A stretch of DNA of 64,000 nucleotides from Rhizobium sp. CF080 (GCF_000282095.2 NZ_AKKC02000004.1:1364001-1428000), one strand, 5' to 3'; positions 1 to 8,219 are shown, counted from the first letter of the stretch. The notes: generated from the sequence alone by a model not told the origin. Made by a program: numbers and translations.

Positions 1-55
1 GAGATGAGCGGCATTCTTCAGGCTTCATCATGCGCGTCGAATTAGGCTTCGACGC

Positions 56-802
56 TCATTTGCCGCCATCCACGCTGATGACCTGCCCGGAAATCCAGCC
101 GGCGAAATCGGATGCGAAGAACATCACCATCGCGGCGATGTCGTCTGGGCTGCCCAGGCGTTTCAGGGCAATATTCTGCAGGAGCCGCTCCTGCCCTTCC
201 TCGCCCATCGCCTCCCACTGCCGTTCGGTCGCCGGGTTGGAACGCACGAAGCCGGGGGCGACATTGTTGACGGTGATGCCCCACGGCCCGAGCTCATGGG
301 CGAGCTGGCGCGTCAGCCCGATCTGGCCGGCCTTGGCGCTGGCATAGGCCTGGATGCCGGTCAGCGAAATCCCGAGACCTGCACCGCTGGAGATATTGAT
401 GATGCGGCCTGCGTTTTTCCGCTTCATGCCGGGCGCGACCGCCTGGGCCATGAAGAAGGCGCCGGACAGGTTGACGTCAAAGATCGTCTGCCAGTCGCTC
501 TCGGATATCTCCTCGATCGGCCGGCCCACCTGCCCCCGCACGCCGCCGGCATTGTTGACGAGGATATCCACGTCGCCGATGAGGGCCAAAAGCGTCTGCA
601 CGGCGCTGCGGTTACCAACGTCGAGCATATGCGCCGTGGCCTGCGGCCCGCAAAGCCTGACTGTTTCCTCAAGCCCGGCAACATTGACGTCGCAGACATG
701 GACCACGGCACCGCGGCTTGCGAACCCTTGCGCGATCGCCCGGTCAAACCCGTGGGCAGCACCCGTGACGATTACCACCTTGCCGTCGAACGAGATGTTC
801 AT
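56..802 (-). CDS. SDR family NAD(P)-dependent oxidoreductase
   Basis: This 248-aa protein is a classical short-chain dehydrogenase/reductase, expected to be a cytoplasmic NAD(P)-linked alcohol/ketone oxidoreductase. Visible motifs are the N-terminal nucleotide-binding stretch TGAAHGFD (last glycine of the usual TGxxxGxG replaced), the NNAG motif near residue 88, the catalytic serine in INISSGAG and the catalytic pair YASAK. The C-terminus ends in VDGGK, as in FabG-like members. Its ATG lies in a 4-base ATGA overlap with the stop of the ketopantoate-reductase-like gene upstream, so the two are translationally coupled and probably act in one pathway on a hydroxy or keto acid. The substrate cannot be read from the sequence. 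Confidence 0.93.
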   Translation of the reverse strand: MNISFDGKVVIVTGAAHGFDRAIAQGFASRGAVVHVCDVNVAGLEETVRLCGPQATAHMLDVGNRSAVQTLLALIGDVDILVNNAGGVRGQVGRPIEEISESDWQTIFDVNLSGAFFMAQAVAPGMKRKNAGRIINISSGAGLGISLTGIQAYASAKAGQIGLTRQLAHELGPWGITVNNVAPGFVRSNPATERQWEAMGEEGQERLLQNIALKRLGSPDDIAAMVMFFASDFAGWISGQVISVDGGK

Positions 803-1818
803 ACCGTCACGTTCGCCAGCTCTTCGAGATTGGCCATGTCGAGCTCGCGCTTGCCGTCCTCGATCTCGTGGATCATGACGATCAGGCGTGCGGCAAGCGG
901 CGTCGGAACCCGCGATTCCTTGCCGATCTCGACGACCGGCATCACCTGCGCGTCCACCTCCGTCTTGCGCTTGCGCACGGCAAGATCGCGCCAGATGCCG
1001 GAATGCGATTTCGCCGACCTGCGATTATGCTCGACCATGTCGTCGAAGGACTTGTCGGTCTGCTCCGGTGACGCCAGCGGCCCGAAGGCAGCCGGATCGA
1101 ACCCGTCGAAGGCTTCCGGCTGGATGTTGTTGATGGCGGCCACGGTCGCCACTTCCAGCGCAAGCCTGCGCAGAACCGGGCGGGCGATCGGATTGGCGAG
1201 CACATCTGCAATGCTGTCATTGGTCAGAGCCGTGCCGAAGAGTAGGGCGCCGTAGATGAGTTTGCCCCACAGAAAGCCCCAGATATTGTTCGTGATCAGC
1301 GCTTTCGGCTCGAACTGCCGCATGAGTTCATAGATATCTTCGGCCCGGTCCGTGAAACGCCCGCCGAGCTCTCCGATCACAACGGCGCCGTGGCCGCTAT
1401 ATTGCACGACGCCCGGCTCCAGATAATCCGCCCCGAAATTGACGAAGCAGCCGACGACCCGATGGTCTCCGGCGATGCGGGCAAGCACCCGTTCGTTGAG
1501 CCCGTTCTGGGCGGAGACAACATATCCGTCGGCGGGGAGATGCTGGACGAGAGACTTTGCCGCCGCCTCCGTATGATGGGCTTTGACGCAGAGAAAGGTC
1601 CGCTGATACTCGCCTTCCAGCTCTTCCGGGAGATAGGCCCTGGCCTTGACGATATCTTCAAAGATCGGGCCGACGATCTTCAATCCCTTTTCGTTGATCG
1701 CGTCGACATGTTCCTTGACGTTGTCGACGAAAATCACATCCTCGCCGGCGCGGATGAAAGCCGCCCCCAGCGTGCCGCCGATCGCGCCGGCGCCCCAGAT
1801 CAGGATTGGCTGGCTCAT
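799..1818 (-). CDS. ketopantoate reductase family protein (PanE/ApbA-like)
   Basis: This 339-aa protein is of the 2-dehydropantoate 2-reductase superfamily, which reduces 2-keto acids with NADPH. The N-terminal Rossmann motif IWGAGAIGG (residues 7-15), the conserved lysine in LCVKAH and the helical C-terminal half with WGKLIYG are visible. It is slightly longer than typical PanE (about 300 aa) and sits beside an SDR, so a catabolic role on a hydroxy/keto acid is more likely than pantothenate synthesis. I chose the ATG at 1818 because it overlaps the stop of the upstream stub as ATGA; an in-frame TTG at 1824 is an alternative. Operon partner: the SDR gene. Confidence 0.88.
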   Translation of the reverse strand: MSQPILIWGAGAIGGTLGAAFIRAGEDVIFVDNVKEHVDAINEKGLKIVGPIFEDIVKARAYLPEELEGEYQRTFLCVKAHHTEAAAKSLVQHLPADGYVVSAQNGLNERVLARIAGDHRVVGCFVNFGADYLEPGVVQYSGHGAVVIGELGGRFTDRAEDIYELMRQFEPKALITNNIWGFLWGKLIYGALLFGTALTNDSIADVLANPIARPVLRRLALEVATVAAINNIQPEAFDGFDPAAFGPLASPEQTDKSFDDMVEHNRRSAKSHSGIWRDLAVRKRKTEVDAQVMPVVEIGKESRVPTPLAARLIVMIHEIEDGKRELDMANLEELANVTV

Positions 1819-1895
1819 GCCCAACCGTCGGTGATGAGCCCCTGAAGCTGGGTGCGCAGCGACACCGTCAACTCACGGTCGATGAAAAAATCCAT
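1815..1895 (-). pseudogene. 26-codon stub resembling the N-terminus of a GntR-family regulator
   Basis: The reading frame starts at the ATG at 1895 and encodes 26 residues beginning MDFFIDRELTVSLRTQLQG, then stops with TGA inside the ATGA overlap with the ketopantoate-reductase-like gene. From memory, the phrase IDR-(x)-PVS-(x)-TQLQGLI is how certain rhizobial GntR-type regulators begin, just before the winged-helix domain, which is absent here. The simplest reading is an internal deletion of a regulator gene that left its start and its coupling to the next gene. It could also be a leader peptide. The family match is from recollection only. Confidence 0.4.
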
Positions 1896-1912
1896 GAATA
1901 CGATCACTATCT

Positions 1913-1930
1913 GTTCCAGTCGAATGGAAC
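1913..1930. promoter_or_regulatory. inverted repeat, candidate operator upstream of the stub-KPR-SDR operon
   Basis: A perfect 6-bp inverted repeat GTTCCA-N6-TGGAAC lies 18-35 bp upstream of the stub start codon, inside the likely promoter of the minus-strand operon. The position suits a repressor site. No regulator can be assigned. It may be the site of the regulator whose gene appears truncated next to it. Confidence 0.3.
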
Positions 1931-2054
1931 GACCATGCCCCGCTATTTTCGCCTCGTCAAGCGCCGGCGCGGCCACCGACCGCCCGCTACCGGGCACGGC
2001 AACGGCGACAACCGGGCGCTCCCGGTCGTCGCCATTTTCCAGATTGGGCAAGCT

Positions 2055-2177
2055 TCAGAATGAGGAAGCCGCGGCCAGGAGGCCGGCCAAGGCCGAAGGC
2101 TCCAGTGAGGTCACGTCGTAGATGCAGGGTACCGCGAATACGGCTGCTCCGAGGATGTAGATAATCGCCAGTTTCAT
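2055..2177 (-). CDS. small hydrophobic protein, 40 aa (putative membrane micro-protein)
   Basis: A short frame beginning MKLAIIYILGAAVFAVPC and ending AGLLAAASSF encodes one hydrophobic N-terminal segment (about residues 3-18), a short polar turn and a second alanine/leucine-rich stretch. A good ribosome-binding sequence (TTGGAG, 6-7 bases from the ATG) supports translation. It lies downstream of ohr on the same strand, 66 bp after its stop, in a gap with no other convincing gene. I do not recognise a family. It could be a small inner-membrane stress protein, or chance. Confidence 0.45.
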   Translation of the reverse strand: MKLAIIYILGAAVFAVPCIYDVTSLEPSALAGLLAAASSF

Positions 2178-2243
2178 TGGGTTCTCCAAGGGACGAGGCT
2201 TCAGCCTCGTCCTGTGCGCATTTCATTCCGACCGTCGCGATCC

Positions 2244-2660
2244 TCAGGCGAGGATCAGCTCGACATTGATGTTGCCGCGGGTTGCCTTCGAATAGGGGCA
2301 GGTCTGGTGGGCTTCTTCAACAAGCGCCCTGGCCAGTTCCGGATCGATGCCCGGCAGGCTGATGTTGAGGCGGGCCTGCAGGAAATATGCGCCCTCTGTG
2401 GTCCCCAGGTCGACCTCGGCATCGACTGCCGTCTCAGCGGGAAGCTGGATCTTCCGCTTGCCCGCTGCAATCCCCATGGCGCCGATGAAGCAGGCCGACC
2501 ATCCGGCTGCGAAGAGTTGTTCGGGATTGGTGCCGGCATGGGCGCTGCCGGGAGGCGAGAGCTTGACGTCGAGCTGGGCATCGTCGCTGCGCGAGAACCC
2601 GTCGCGCCCGCCGGTCGTGCGCGTCTTGCCGGTATAGAGAACCTTGTCGATATTGGTCAT
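2244..2660 (-). CDS. ohr: organic hydroperoxide resistance protein (Ohr/OsmC family)
   Basis: This 138-aa protein is the expected size for Ohr, a cytoplasmic dithiol peroxidase that reduces organic and lipid hydroperoxides. Both reactive cysteines are present, Cys57 in GWSACFIGAM and Cys121 in HQTCPYSKAT, and the start MTNIDKVLYTGK is typical of the family. I chose the ATG at 2660 because a strong AAGGAG lies before it; the longer frame to 2738 adds a non-conserved tail. No ohrR (MarR-type) regulator is adjacent. Instead a direct-repeat site shared with the two-component-system neighbourhood lies 64 bp upstream. Confidence 0.95.
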   Translation of the reverse strand: MTNIDKVLYTGKTRTTGGRDGFSRSDDAQLDVKLSPPGSAHAGTNPEQLFAAGWSACFIGAMGIAAGKRKIQLPAETAVDAEVDLGTTEGAYFLQARLNISLPGIDPELARALVEEAHQTCPYSKATRGNINVELILA

Positions 2661-2723
2661 GGAACACTCCTTTGTTCGTGTCGCCGATTGCGACATCCGT
2701 TGACGGGGAGTGGTTTGAGGGGT

Positions 2724-2744
2724 GGACGTGTCCGGCATGTTTCC
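2724..2744 (-). promoter_or_regulatory. candidate response-regulator site upstream of ohr (11-bp direct repeat)
   Basis: Read on the minus strand, this stretch holds GGAAACAT followed 11 bases later by GGACACGT. It matches 16 of 21 positions of the site upstream of dipZ (6296-6316) and has the same spacing as the site upstream of the hydrolase gene (6109-6129). Head-to-tail half-sites one helical turn apart are typical for OmpR/PhoB-family regulators, and such a regulator is encoded at 4153-4893. Binding is inferred. Confidence 0.45.
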
Positions 2745-2836
2745 GAAAGCGCCGGAAATGTATCAAAACGTAGTGCCGGCCTCGCCGGACATTCTCTCAT
2801 ACAAAACGCTTCGAAAATTTCGGCCGACTTCGGAGA

Positions 2837-4156
2837 TCAGCGGATGGTGATTTCGGCCGCGAGGCCGCCGCCGGCGCGATTGTAGAGCCTGACCGAACCG
2901 CCGAGCGCTGCAGCAAGCTGCTGGGCGATGGCAAGGCCAAGCCCCGTGCCGCCGGTTTCGCGGTTGCGGGATTGCTCCAGCCTGAAGAATGGCTGCATCG
3001 CAGCCTCCAGCATGTTTTCCGGTATTCCCGGCCCGCGATCGAGGACCGTGATGACGATGTCGCCCTCGCCCCTTCGCTCGACGCTGATCTCGGCCGCGCC
3101 AGCAAATTTCACCGCATTGTCGATGAAGTTCGACAGAATGCGGCGCAGGGCGTGTGGCTTGGTGGACGCGGTACCCTGAACCACGCCCAGGACCGTCACC
3201 GCCTTGCCGGTGTCCTGATAGTCATAGGCAATGCTGTCGATGAACGAGGCAAGATCGATGCGGGAAATCTTCTCGCCATTGCCATGCGCACTGCGCGCAT
3301 AGGCGATCCCGTCCTGCACCAGCCGTTCGATCTCGCCGAGGTCATGCACCAGCTTCTCCCGCTCGGGCGAATCGTCCGCCATGTCGGCGCGCAACCGCAT
3401 GCGGGTGATCGGTGTCTGGAGATCGTGGGAGATCGCCGCAAGAATCTGTACCCGTTCTTCGAGATAATGGGCGATCCTGTCGCGCATGGCATTGAAGGCT
3501 CTTGCGGCATGCGCGACTTCGCTCGGCCCCGCCTCGCTCAAGGGCGAGTTCTTTTTATTGGGATCAAGCGCATCGGCGGCGGCCGCAAGGTCTCCCAGCG
3601 GGCGGATTGCCTGCCGGACCGCAAACCAGGTGCAGATCACCAGAAGCGCCATCTGGACGGCGAACACGTAAGGAAGCCATTCGGCGATCGGCATGACACC
3701 GGTCGGCGTAACTTCTATGGTCAGCGGCGAGCCGTCGGAAAGGGTTAGATGACCCTGCAGTCTTCTGTCGTCGCCGGGAATGGATTCCACCCGCAGCGGG
3801 AACCGATGCCCGACCGCCTCTTCGATCTTGCCGGTGATCTCGACGCCGCGGCCCGAGATGTCAGGCACGCCGGGAAGCCCGGGGCCGAGCACGAGGCGAT
3901 AATTGCCGCGGCTCAAGCGGTCCAGCCAATCGGCGCGCTCTTTGGCCGGCAGCCGGTCGAGGATGGCGATCGATGTCGCAAGATCGTTTTCGAGCGTGCC
4001 GAGCATGACGGCCTTTGCCGACATGTAACGTTCGATGAAGAGGATGCTGAAGGAGAGCCCGTAGGCGATGGCCAACCCGGCAAACAGGATGAGGAAAAGC
4101 CGGGCACGCAGGGTGCTCGGCCACCACTTGCTCGACCGGGAGATGCTGGCGGTCAC
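2837..4156 (-). CDS. sensor histidine kinase (HAMP, HisKA, HATPase)
   Basis: This 439-aa inner-membrane sensor has TM1 at about residues 19-42, a periplasmic loop of about 115 residues, TM2 at about 161-180, then a HAMP linker. The phosphoacceptor is His244 in AISHDLQTPITRMR. The ATP-binding domain shows the N box NFIDNAVKF, G1 DRGPGIPE and G2 GGTGLGLAIA. The layout is EnvZ-like. The gene overlaps the response-regulator stop by 4 bases (ATGA), so the pair is co-translated. The neighbourhood (Ohr, DipZ, hydrolases) suggests an envelope or peroxide-stress signal, which is an inference. Confidence 0.94.
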   Translation of the reverse strand: MTASISRSSKWWPSTLRARLFLILFAGLAIAYGLSFSILFIERYMSAKAVMLGTLENDLATSIAILDRLPAKERADWLDRLSRGNYRLVLGPGLPGVPDISGRGVEITGKIEEAVGHRFPLRVESIPGDDRRLQGHLTLSDGSPLTIEVTPTGVMPIAEWLPYVFAVQMALLVICTWFAVRQAIRPLGDLAAAADALDPNKKNSPLSEAGPSEVAHAARAFNAMRDRIAHYLEERVQILAAISHDLQTPITRMRLRADMADDSPEREKLVHDLGEIERLVQDGIAYARSAHGNGEKISRIDLASFIDSIAYDYQDTGKAVTVLGVVQGTASTKPHALRRILSNFIDNAVKFAGAAEISVERRGEGDIVITVLDRGPGIPENMLEAAMQPFFRLEQSRNRETGGTGLGLAIAQQLAAALGGSVRLYNRAGGGLAAEITIR

Positions 4157-4893
4157 GGCTTCGGCTCCGAGATCTCGACGGGAACCGAGAAGACGTAACC
4201 TTCGCTGCGCACCGTCTTGATATAGGTCGGCTCGCGCGCGTCGTCGCCGAGCCGCTGGCGAAGCCGGCTCACAAGCAGGTCGATCGAGCGGTCAAAGAGG
4301 TCGGCATCGCGGCCCTGGGTGAGGTTGAGGATCTGGTCGCGATTCAACACGCGCTGCGGATGGTCGATGAAAACGCGCAGCAGCCGGTATTCGGCACCGC
4401 TCAAAGCGATTTCCGTGCCCTGTTTGTCGAGCAGATGGCGACCGACCGTATCGAGCTGCCAGTCGCCGAAAGTCAGCAACTGGCCGGCCTCGCTGATCTG
4501 CAGGTTGGGCGGCAGCATCCGCGTCCGGCGCAGGACCGCCTTGATGCGCGCCAGCAGCTCGCGCGCGGCAAACGGTTTCGGCAGATAGTCGTCGGCGCCC
4601 ATTTCGAGCCCGATGATCCGGTCCATCTCGTCGCTGCGGGCGGTCAGCATCAGGATCGGCGTCGCCTTGTGCTTGCCGGCCCTGAGTTCGCGGCAGAGCA
4701 CGAGCCCGTCATCGCCCGGCATCATCACGTCGAGCACGATCAGGTCGACCGTATTGGCTTCGAGAAAACTGCGCATCTGGCGGCCATCCGCGGCCACCGT
4801 CGCCCGAAGGCCGTTCTTCTTCAGATAGCTCGACACCAGCTCGCGGATTTCGCGGTCGTCATCGACGATCAGGATATGGTCGACATGTTCCAT
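4153..4893 (-). CDS. OmpR-family response regulator
   Basis: This 246-aa response regulator has an N-terminal receiver domain with the acidic pocket at Asp11-13, the phosphoacceptor Asp55 in LIVLDVMMPG, and the conserved Thr and Lys in MLTARS and LPKPF. A C-terminal winged helix of OmpR type follows, with the wing near SRLRQRLG and ending TVRSEGYVF. It is the first gene of the pair with the downstream histidine kinase. Such regulators bind as head-to-tail dimers to direct repeats, and repeats of that type occur upstream of ohr, the 5009-6061 hydrolase and dipZ. Confidence 0.94.
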   Translation of the reverse strand: MEHVDHILIVDDDREIRELVSSYLKKNGLRATVAADGRQMRSFLEANTVDLIVLDVMMPGDDGLVLCRELRAGKHKATPILMLTARSDEMDRIIGLEMGADDYLPKPFAARELLARIKAVLRRTRMLPPNLQISEAGQLLTFGDWQLDTVGRHLLDKQGTEIALSGAEYRLLRVFIDHPQRVLNRDQILNLTQGRDADLFDRSIDLLVSRLRQRLGDDAREPTYIKTVRSEGYVFSVPVEISEPKP

Positions 4894-4974
4894 TTTCGGA
4901 CTTCAGATCCCTTTTCCATCGGAACGGTATCGCACCGCCCTTCCTTCTTTAAACCGGAGGATGGCCGCCGCGAA

Positions 4975-4992
4975 GCGGAGAATTATCTCCGC
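4975..4992. terminator. short hairpin between hydrolase and response regulator
   Basis: GCGGAGA-ATTA-TCTCCGC forms a perfect 7-bp stem with a 4-base loop in the 115-bp gap between the minus-strand hydrolase stop and the response-regulator start. No T-run follows on either strand, so it is a weak terminator or mRNA-stabilising hairpin that separates the two units. Confidence 0.3.
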
Positions 4993-5008
4993 GACAGCCG
5001 TCAAAGGT

Positions 5009-6061
5009 TTAGAACCGATCGACATCCAGAACAGCCTGCGCAAAGGCCTGTGGTGCCTCCTGCGGCAGGTTGTGACCGATCCCGCCGCTGATGGTGCGAT
5101 GCTCGTATTTTCCGGAGAACTTACCCGCATAGGCAGAAGACTCGGCATGCGGCGCGCCGTTGGCATCGCCTTCCATGGTAATGGTCGGCACTGAGATCAT
5201 CGGCCCTGTGGCGAGCTGTTTTTCAAGGGCATCGAACCGGGCCTCGCCTTCGACAAGGCCCTGCCGCCAGCGGTAATTGTGGATGACAATCTCGACGTGA
5301 TCGGGATTGTCGAATGCGGCAGCCGACCTTTCGAAGGTGGCATCGTCGAATGTCCAGGTGGGCGATGCCGTCTGCCAGATGAGCCGGTTAAAATCGCGCC
5401 GGTTCTGCTCGTAACCCAGCCGACCGCGCTCGGTGGCGAAATAGAACTGGTACCACCAGGCAAGCTCGGCTGTCGGCGGCAGTGGCTTTTTGTTGATCTC
5501 CGGGCTGCCGATCAGGTAGCCGCTGACCGATACCATCGCCTTGCAACGCTCCGGCCAGAGCGCCGCCATGATGTTGGCGGTTCTCGCGCCCCAGTCGAAG
5601 GCCGCAACGATCGCCTTGTCGATAGCGAGCGCATCCAGGAGCGCGATCATGTCGGCCGCGACTGCGGACTGCTGGCCGTTGCGCGGCGTGTCCTTCGAGA
5701 GGAACCGGGTCGTGCCGTAGCCCCTGAGATAGGGCACGATGACGCGATAGCCGGCCGAGGCGAGCAGCGGCGCGACATCCACGAAACTATAGATGTCGTA
5801 GGGCCAGCCATGCAGCAGCAGAATGACCGGGCCGTTTGCCGGACCGGCCTCGGCATAACCCACATCCAGCACACCAGCCTTGACCTGCTTCAGCGTTTCG
5901 AAGGAGGTGTTGGTGCCGGCCTTAACGGCGGGCAGCGGCGTTGCGGGAGCCTGCGGAGACTGGGCGCCCGCGCTGTCGGTCATTCCGAATTCGACCGCTG
6001 CAACGGTCATGGCGGCCACGCCGAAGAAGCGGCGGCGCTGGTGGTTGATTAGGTCGGACAT
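5009..6061 (-). CDS. exported alpha/beta hydrolase, epoxide hydrolase-like
   Basis: This 350-aa protein has an N-terminal export signal with a twin-arginine-like RRRFFG motif (residues 9-14) and a hydrophobic stretch ending near AGAQ, so it probably acts in the periplasm. The hydrolase fold shows the oxyanion motif HGWP (residues 84-87), a nucleophile elbow with aspartate (Asp156 in AFDWGA), as in epoxide hydrolases and haloalkane dehalogenases, and the catalytic His in GIGHNLP. It is divergent from dipZ across a 332-bp region with repeated regulatory motifs. The substrate is unknown; an epoxide or ester is possible. Confidence 0.88.
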   Translation of the reverse strand: MSDLINHQRRRFFGVAAMTVAAVEFGMTDSAGAQSPQAPATPLPAVKAGTNTSFETLKQVKAGVLDVGYAEAGPANGPVILLLHGWPYDIYSFVDVAPLLASAGYRVIVPYLRGYGTTRFLSKDTPRNGQQSAVAADMIALLDALAIDKAIVAAFDWGARTANIMAALWPERCKAMVSVSGYLIGSPEINKKPLPPTAELAWWYQFYFATERGRLGYEQNRRDFNRLIWQTASPTWTFDDATFERSAAAFDNPDHVEIVIHNYRWRQGLVEGEARFDALEKQLATGPMISVPTITMEGDANGAPHAESSAYAGKFSGKYEHRTISGGIGHNLPQEAPQAFAQAVLDVDRF

Positions 6062-6108
6062 CGATCTCTCTCCAATCCGTGTTGATCACGATCGGAAGAG
6101 AGCTACGG

Positions 6109-6129
6109 CCATGTATCCCCGATGTGTCC
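6109..6129 (-). promoter_or_regulatory. candidate response-regulator site upstream of the hydrolase gene
   Basis: On the minus strand this reads GGACACAT, then 11 bases on GGATACAT, identical at 18 of 21 positions to the plus-strand site at 6296-6316. It lies 48-68 bp upstream of the hydrolase start, a usual activator position. The 332-bp divergent region holds no convincing gene. A looser pair of GATAC repeats is at 6171-6190 and a TACATTT direct repeat at 6267-6283. Confidence 0.5.
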
Positions 6130-6295
6130 CGAGCCGCCGGTTTTGAATGTGGATGTAGCAGACGGCCACCGGGATACGTTCTGATACAATTCAGGCACCG
6201 CCGAAATCCGCCGACCACCGCTGTGTCTGGCGATTTGTGTCGCTCTGTAGCGGCCGGGCGAATTTCTACATTTTGGTACATTTCCCCTCGAACCC

Positions 6296-6316
6296 GGACA
6301 CATCCGGGATACGTCG
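6296..6316 (+). promoter_or_regulatory. candidate response-regulator site upstream of dipZ
   Basis: GGACACAT followed at an 11-bp period by GGATACGT lies 78-98 bp upstream of the dipZ start. It is the mirror copy of the site facing the divergent hydrolase gene, so the intergenic region carries one oriented site per promoter. The same pattern is found upstream of ohr. The linked OmpR-type regulator is the natural candidate binder. Confidence 0.5.
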
Positions 6317-6393
6317 CCTCGACCAGATTGGCCCCGTTGCTGGTCGAGCCGCATCGCCGCCCAGAACCCGAACACCCGGTTTCAAAGGAAACG

Positions 6394-8172
6394 ATGATGA
6401 CGCTTCTTATCATTGCCTATCTCGGAGGGGCGCTGACGATCCTCAGCCCGTGTATCCTCCCCATCCTCCCCTTCGTCTTTGCCCGCGCCGGACAGCCGTT
6501 CGTCAGGAGCACACTGCCGATGCTCGTCGGCATGGCCGCCACGTTTGCGCTCGTCGCCACGCTTGCAGCCGTCGGCGGCAGCTGGGCCGTCCACGCCAAC
6601 GAATACGGCCGGCTCGCCGCCATCGTCCTTCTTGCAGTCTTCGGCGTCAGCCTCCTTTCGCCGCGCGTCGCAAGCTTCGTCACCCGGCCGGTCGTCGATT
6701 TCGGCAACAAGCTCGTGAATGCCTCCGGCAAACCCGGTTCGGTGCCGACTGCGGCAAGCTCGCTCGTCCTCGGCGTCGCAACCGGCCTGCTCTGGGCACC
6801 CTGCGCCGGTCCCATTCTTGGCCTTGTCTTGACGGGTGCTGCGCTGCAGGGCGCCAACCTCGAAACGACATTCCTGCTCGCTGCCTATGCCGCCGGAGCG
6901 GCGACCTCGCTTGCCATCGCGCTGATCGTCGGTGGAAAGGTGTTTGCGGGCATGAAGCGCTCACTCGGTGTCAGCGAACGGCTTCGCCAGGTCCTGGGTG
7001 CCGCCGTGCTTGCCGGTGTCGCCGCCATCGCGCTCGGCCTCGATACCGGCCTGCTCGCCCGTCTCTCCTATGCCAGCACCGCCTCCTTCGAGCAGGCGGT
7101 GCTCGACAGGCTGCATTCCAAGTCCGCAACCGGCTCGCCTTCGGAAATCGCCGGCAATGACATGATGGTGGCCGTCGCCGATACCGCCCGGCCGTTCCGC
7201 AGCAGCCTGCCGGTCGAGGGTCGTGCACCTTCGCTCGACGGCGCGGTCGAATGGTTGAACTCTGCCCCGCTGACGGCGGAACAGCTCCGCGGCAAGGTCG
7301 TGCTCGTCGATTTCTGGACCTATTCCTGCATCAACTGCATCCGCACCGTGCCTTACGTCCGCGCCTGGGCCGAAAAATACAAGGATCAGGGCCTCGTGGT
7401 GATCGGCGTTCACGCTCCGGAATTCGCCTTCGAGAAGAAGATCGACAATGTCAAAAAAGCCGTCGGCGATTTCAAGATCGGTTATCCGGTCGCAATCGAC
7501 AACGACTACAAGATCTGGCGCGCTTTCGAAAACAGCTATTGGCCGGCCCATTATCTGATCGATGCCAAGGGTCAGATCCGTTACCACCACTTCGGCGAGG
7601 GCAACTACCGGCAATCCGAGCAGGCAATCCAGGACCTGCTTCGCGAAGCCGGCAGCGAGATGGCCTCCACCGCATCGGTGGTGCCCGACGCCAAGGGCGC
7701 GGAGGCAAGTCCGGACCTGCGCAATGTCCGTTCCGGCGAAACCTATCTTGGCTACAAGCGCGCAACCAACTTCGCCTCGCGGGAAACCCTGCGCGCCGAC
7801 GCCGCCCGCGACTATTCGGTCGAGGAACCGAGCCTCAATGAATGGGGCCTCTCGGGCACCTGGACCGTCGGTGCGGAACAGGCGACGCTCAGCCAGCCCG
7901 ATGGCAGCATCGCCTACCGGTTCAGCGCCCGCGACCTGCATCTCGTCCTCGGTCCCGGCGCCGCCGGCAAGCCGGTGCGCTTTCAGGTGACGATCGACGG
8001 CAAGGCTCCGGGCATAGACCACGGCGCCGATATCGACGCCGATGGCAACGGCACGGTGACCGCGACCAAGCTCTACCAACTCGTCCGCCAGGCGGGCGAT
8101 GTCGAGGCGCGAAATTTCGAGATTCGCTTCCTCGATCCCGGTGTCGAAGCCTACGCCTTCACCTTCGGCTGA
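6394..8172 (+). CDS. DipZ-type protein: CcdA membrane domain fused to thioredoxin domain
   Basis: This 592-aa protein joins an N-terminal CcdA/DsbD-beta-like domain (about residues 1-230, several TM helices, redox cysteines in LSPCILP and LWAPCAGP) to a periplasmic TlpA/thioredoxin-like domain with active site SCINC, and a C-terminal beta-rich domain of about 150 residues. CcdA domains carry electrons from cytoplasmic thioredoxin across the membrane to periplasmic thiols. The start at 6394 follows AAAGGA; a second ATG is at 6397. The longer frame back to 6079 crosses the regulatory repeats and is not believable. Next to Ohr and a two-component system this suggests thiol or peroxide stress repair in the envelope. 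Confidence 0.92.
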   Translation: MMTLLIIAYLGGALTILSPCILPILPFVFARAGQPFVRSTLPMLVGMAATFALVATLAAVGGSWAVHANEYGRLAAIVLLAVFGVSLLSPRVASFVTRPVVDFGNKLVNASGKPGSVPTAASSLVLGVATGLLWAPCAGPILGLVLTGAALQGANLETTFLLAAYAAGAATSLAIALIVGGKVFAGMKRSLGVSERLRQVLGAAVLAGVAAIALGLDTGLLARLSYASTASFEQAVLDRLHSKSATGSPSEIAGNDMMVAVADTARPFRSSLPVEGRAPSLDGAVEWLNSAPLTAEQLRGKVVLVDFWTYSCINCIRTVPYVRAWAEKYKDQGLVVIGVHAPEFAFEKKIDNVKKAVGDFKIGYPVAIDNDYKIWRAFENSYWPAHYLIDAKGQIRYHHFGEGNYRQSEQAIQDLLREAGSEMASTASVVPDAKGAEASPDLRNVRSGETYLGYKRATNFASRETLRADAARDYSVEEPSLNEWGLSGTWTVGAEQATLSQPDGSIAYRFSARDLHLVLGPGAAGKPVRFQVTIDGKAPGIDHGADIDADGNGTVTATKLYQLVRQAGDVEARNFEIRFLDPGVEAYAFTFG

Positions 8173-8219
8173 AACTTCATCCAAAACCTCCTCTACATTA
8201 ACCAACAGGAGTTAAGCTC

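Noticed and set aside
1..31. ATG-ATG on the minus strand at 31 and 28 opening a frame that runs off the window
   Set aside because: Only about ten codons are visible and no ribosome-binding sequence precedes it. It may be the next gene after the SDR, but it cannot be supported.
56..802. SDR as the missing KduD of the pectin pathway
   Set aside because: KduD is an SDR, but this gene is 25 kb from kduI and coupled to a ketopantoate-reductase-like gene, so the link is not supported.
6079..6393. N-terminal extension of dipZ back to 6079
   Set aside because: The extra 105 residues lack hydrophobic or family character and cross the divergent regulatory repeats. The start at 6394 has a ribosome-binding site and begins the CcdA domain.
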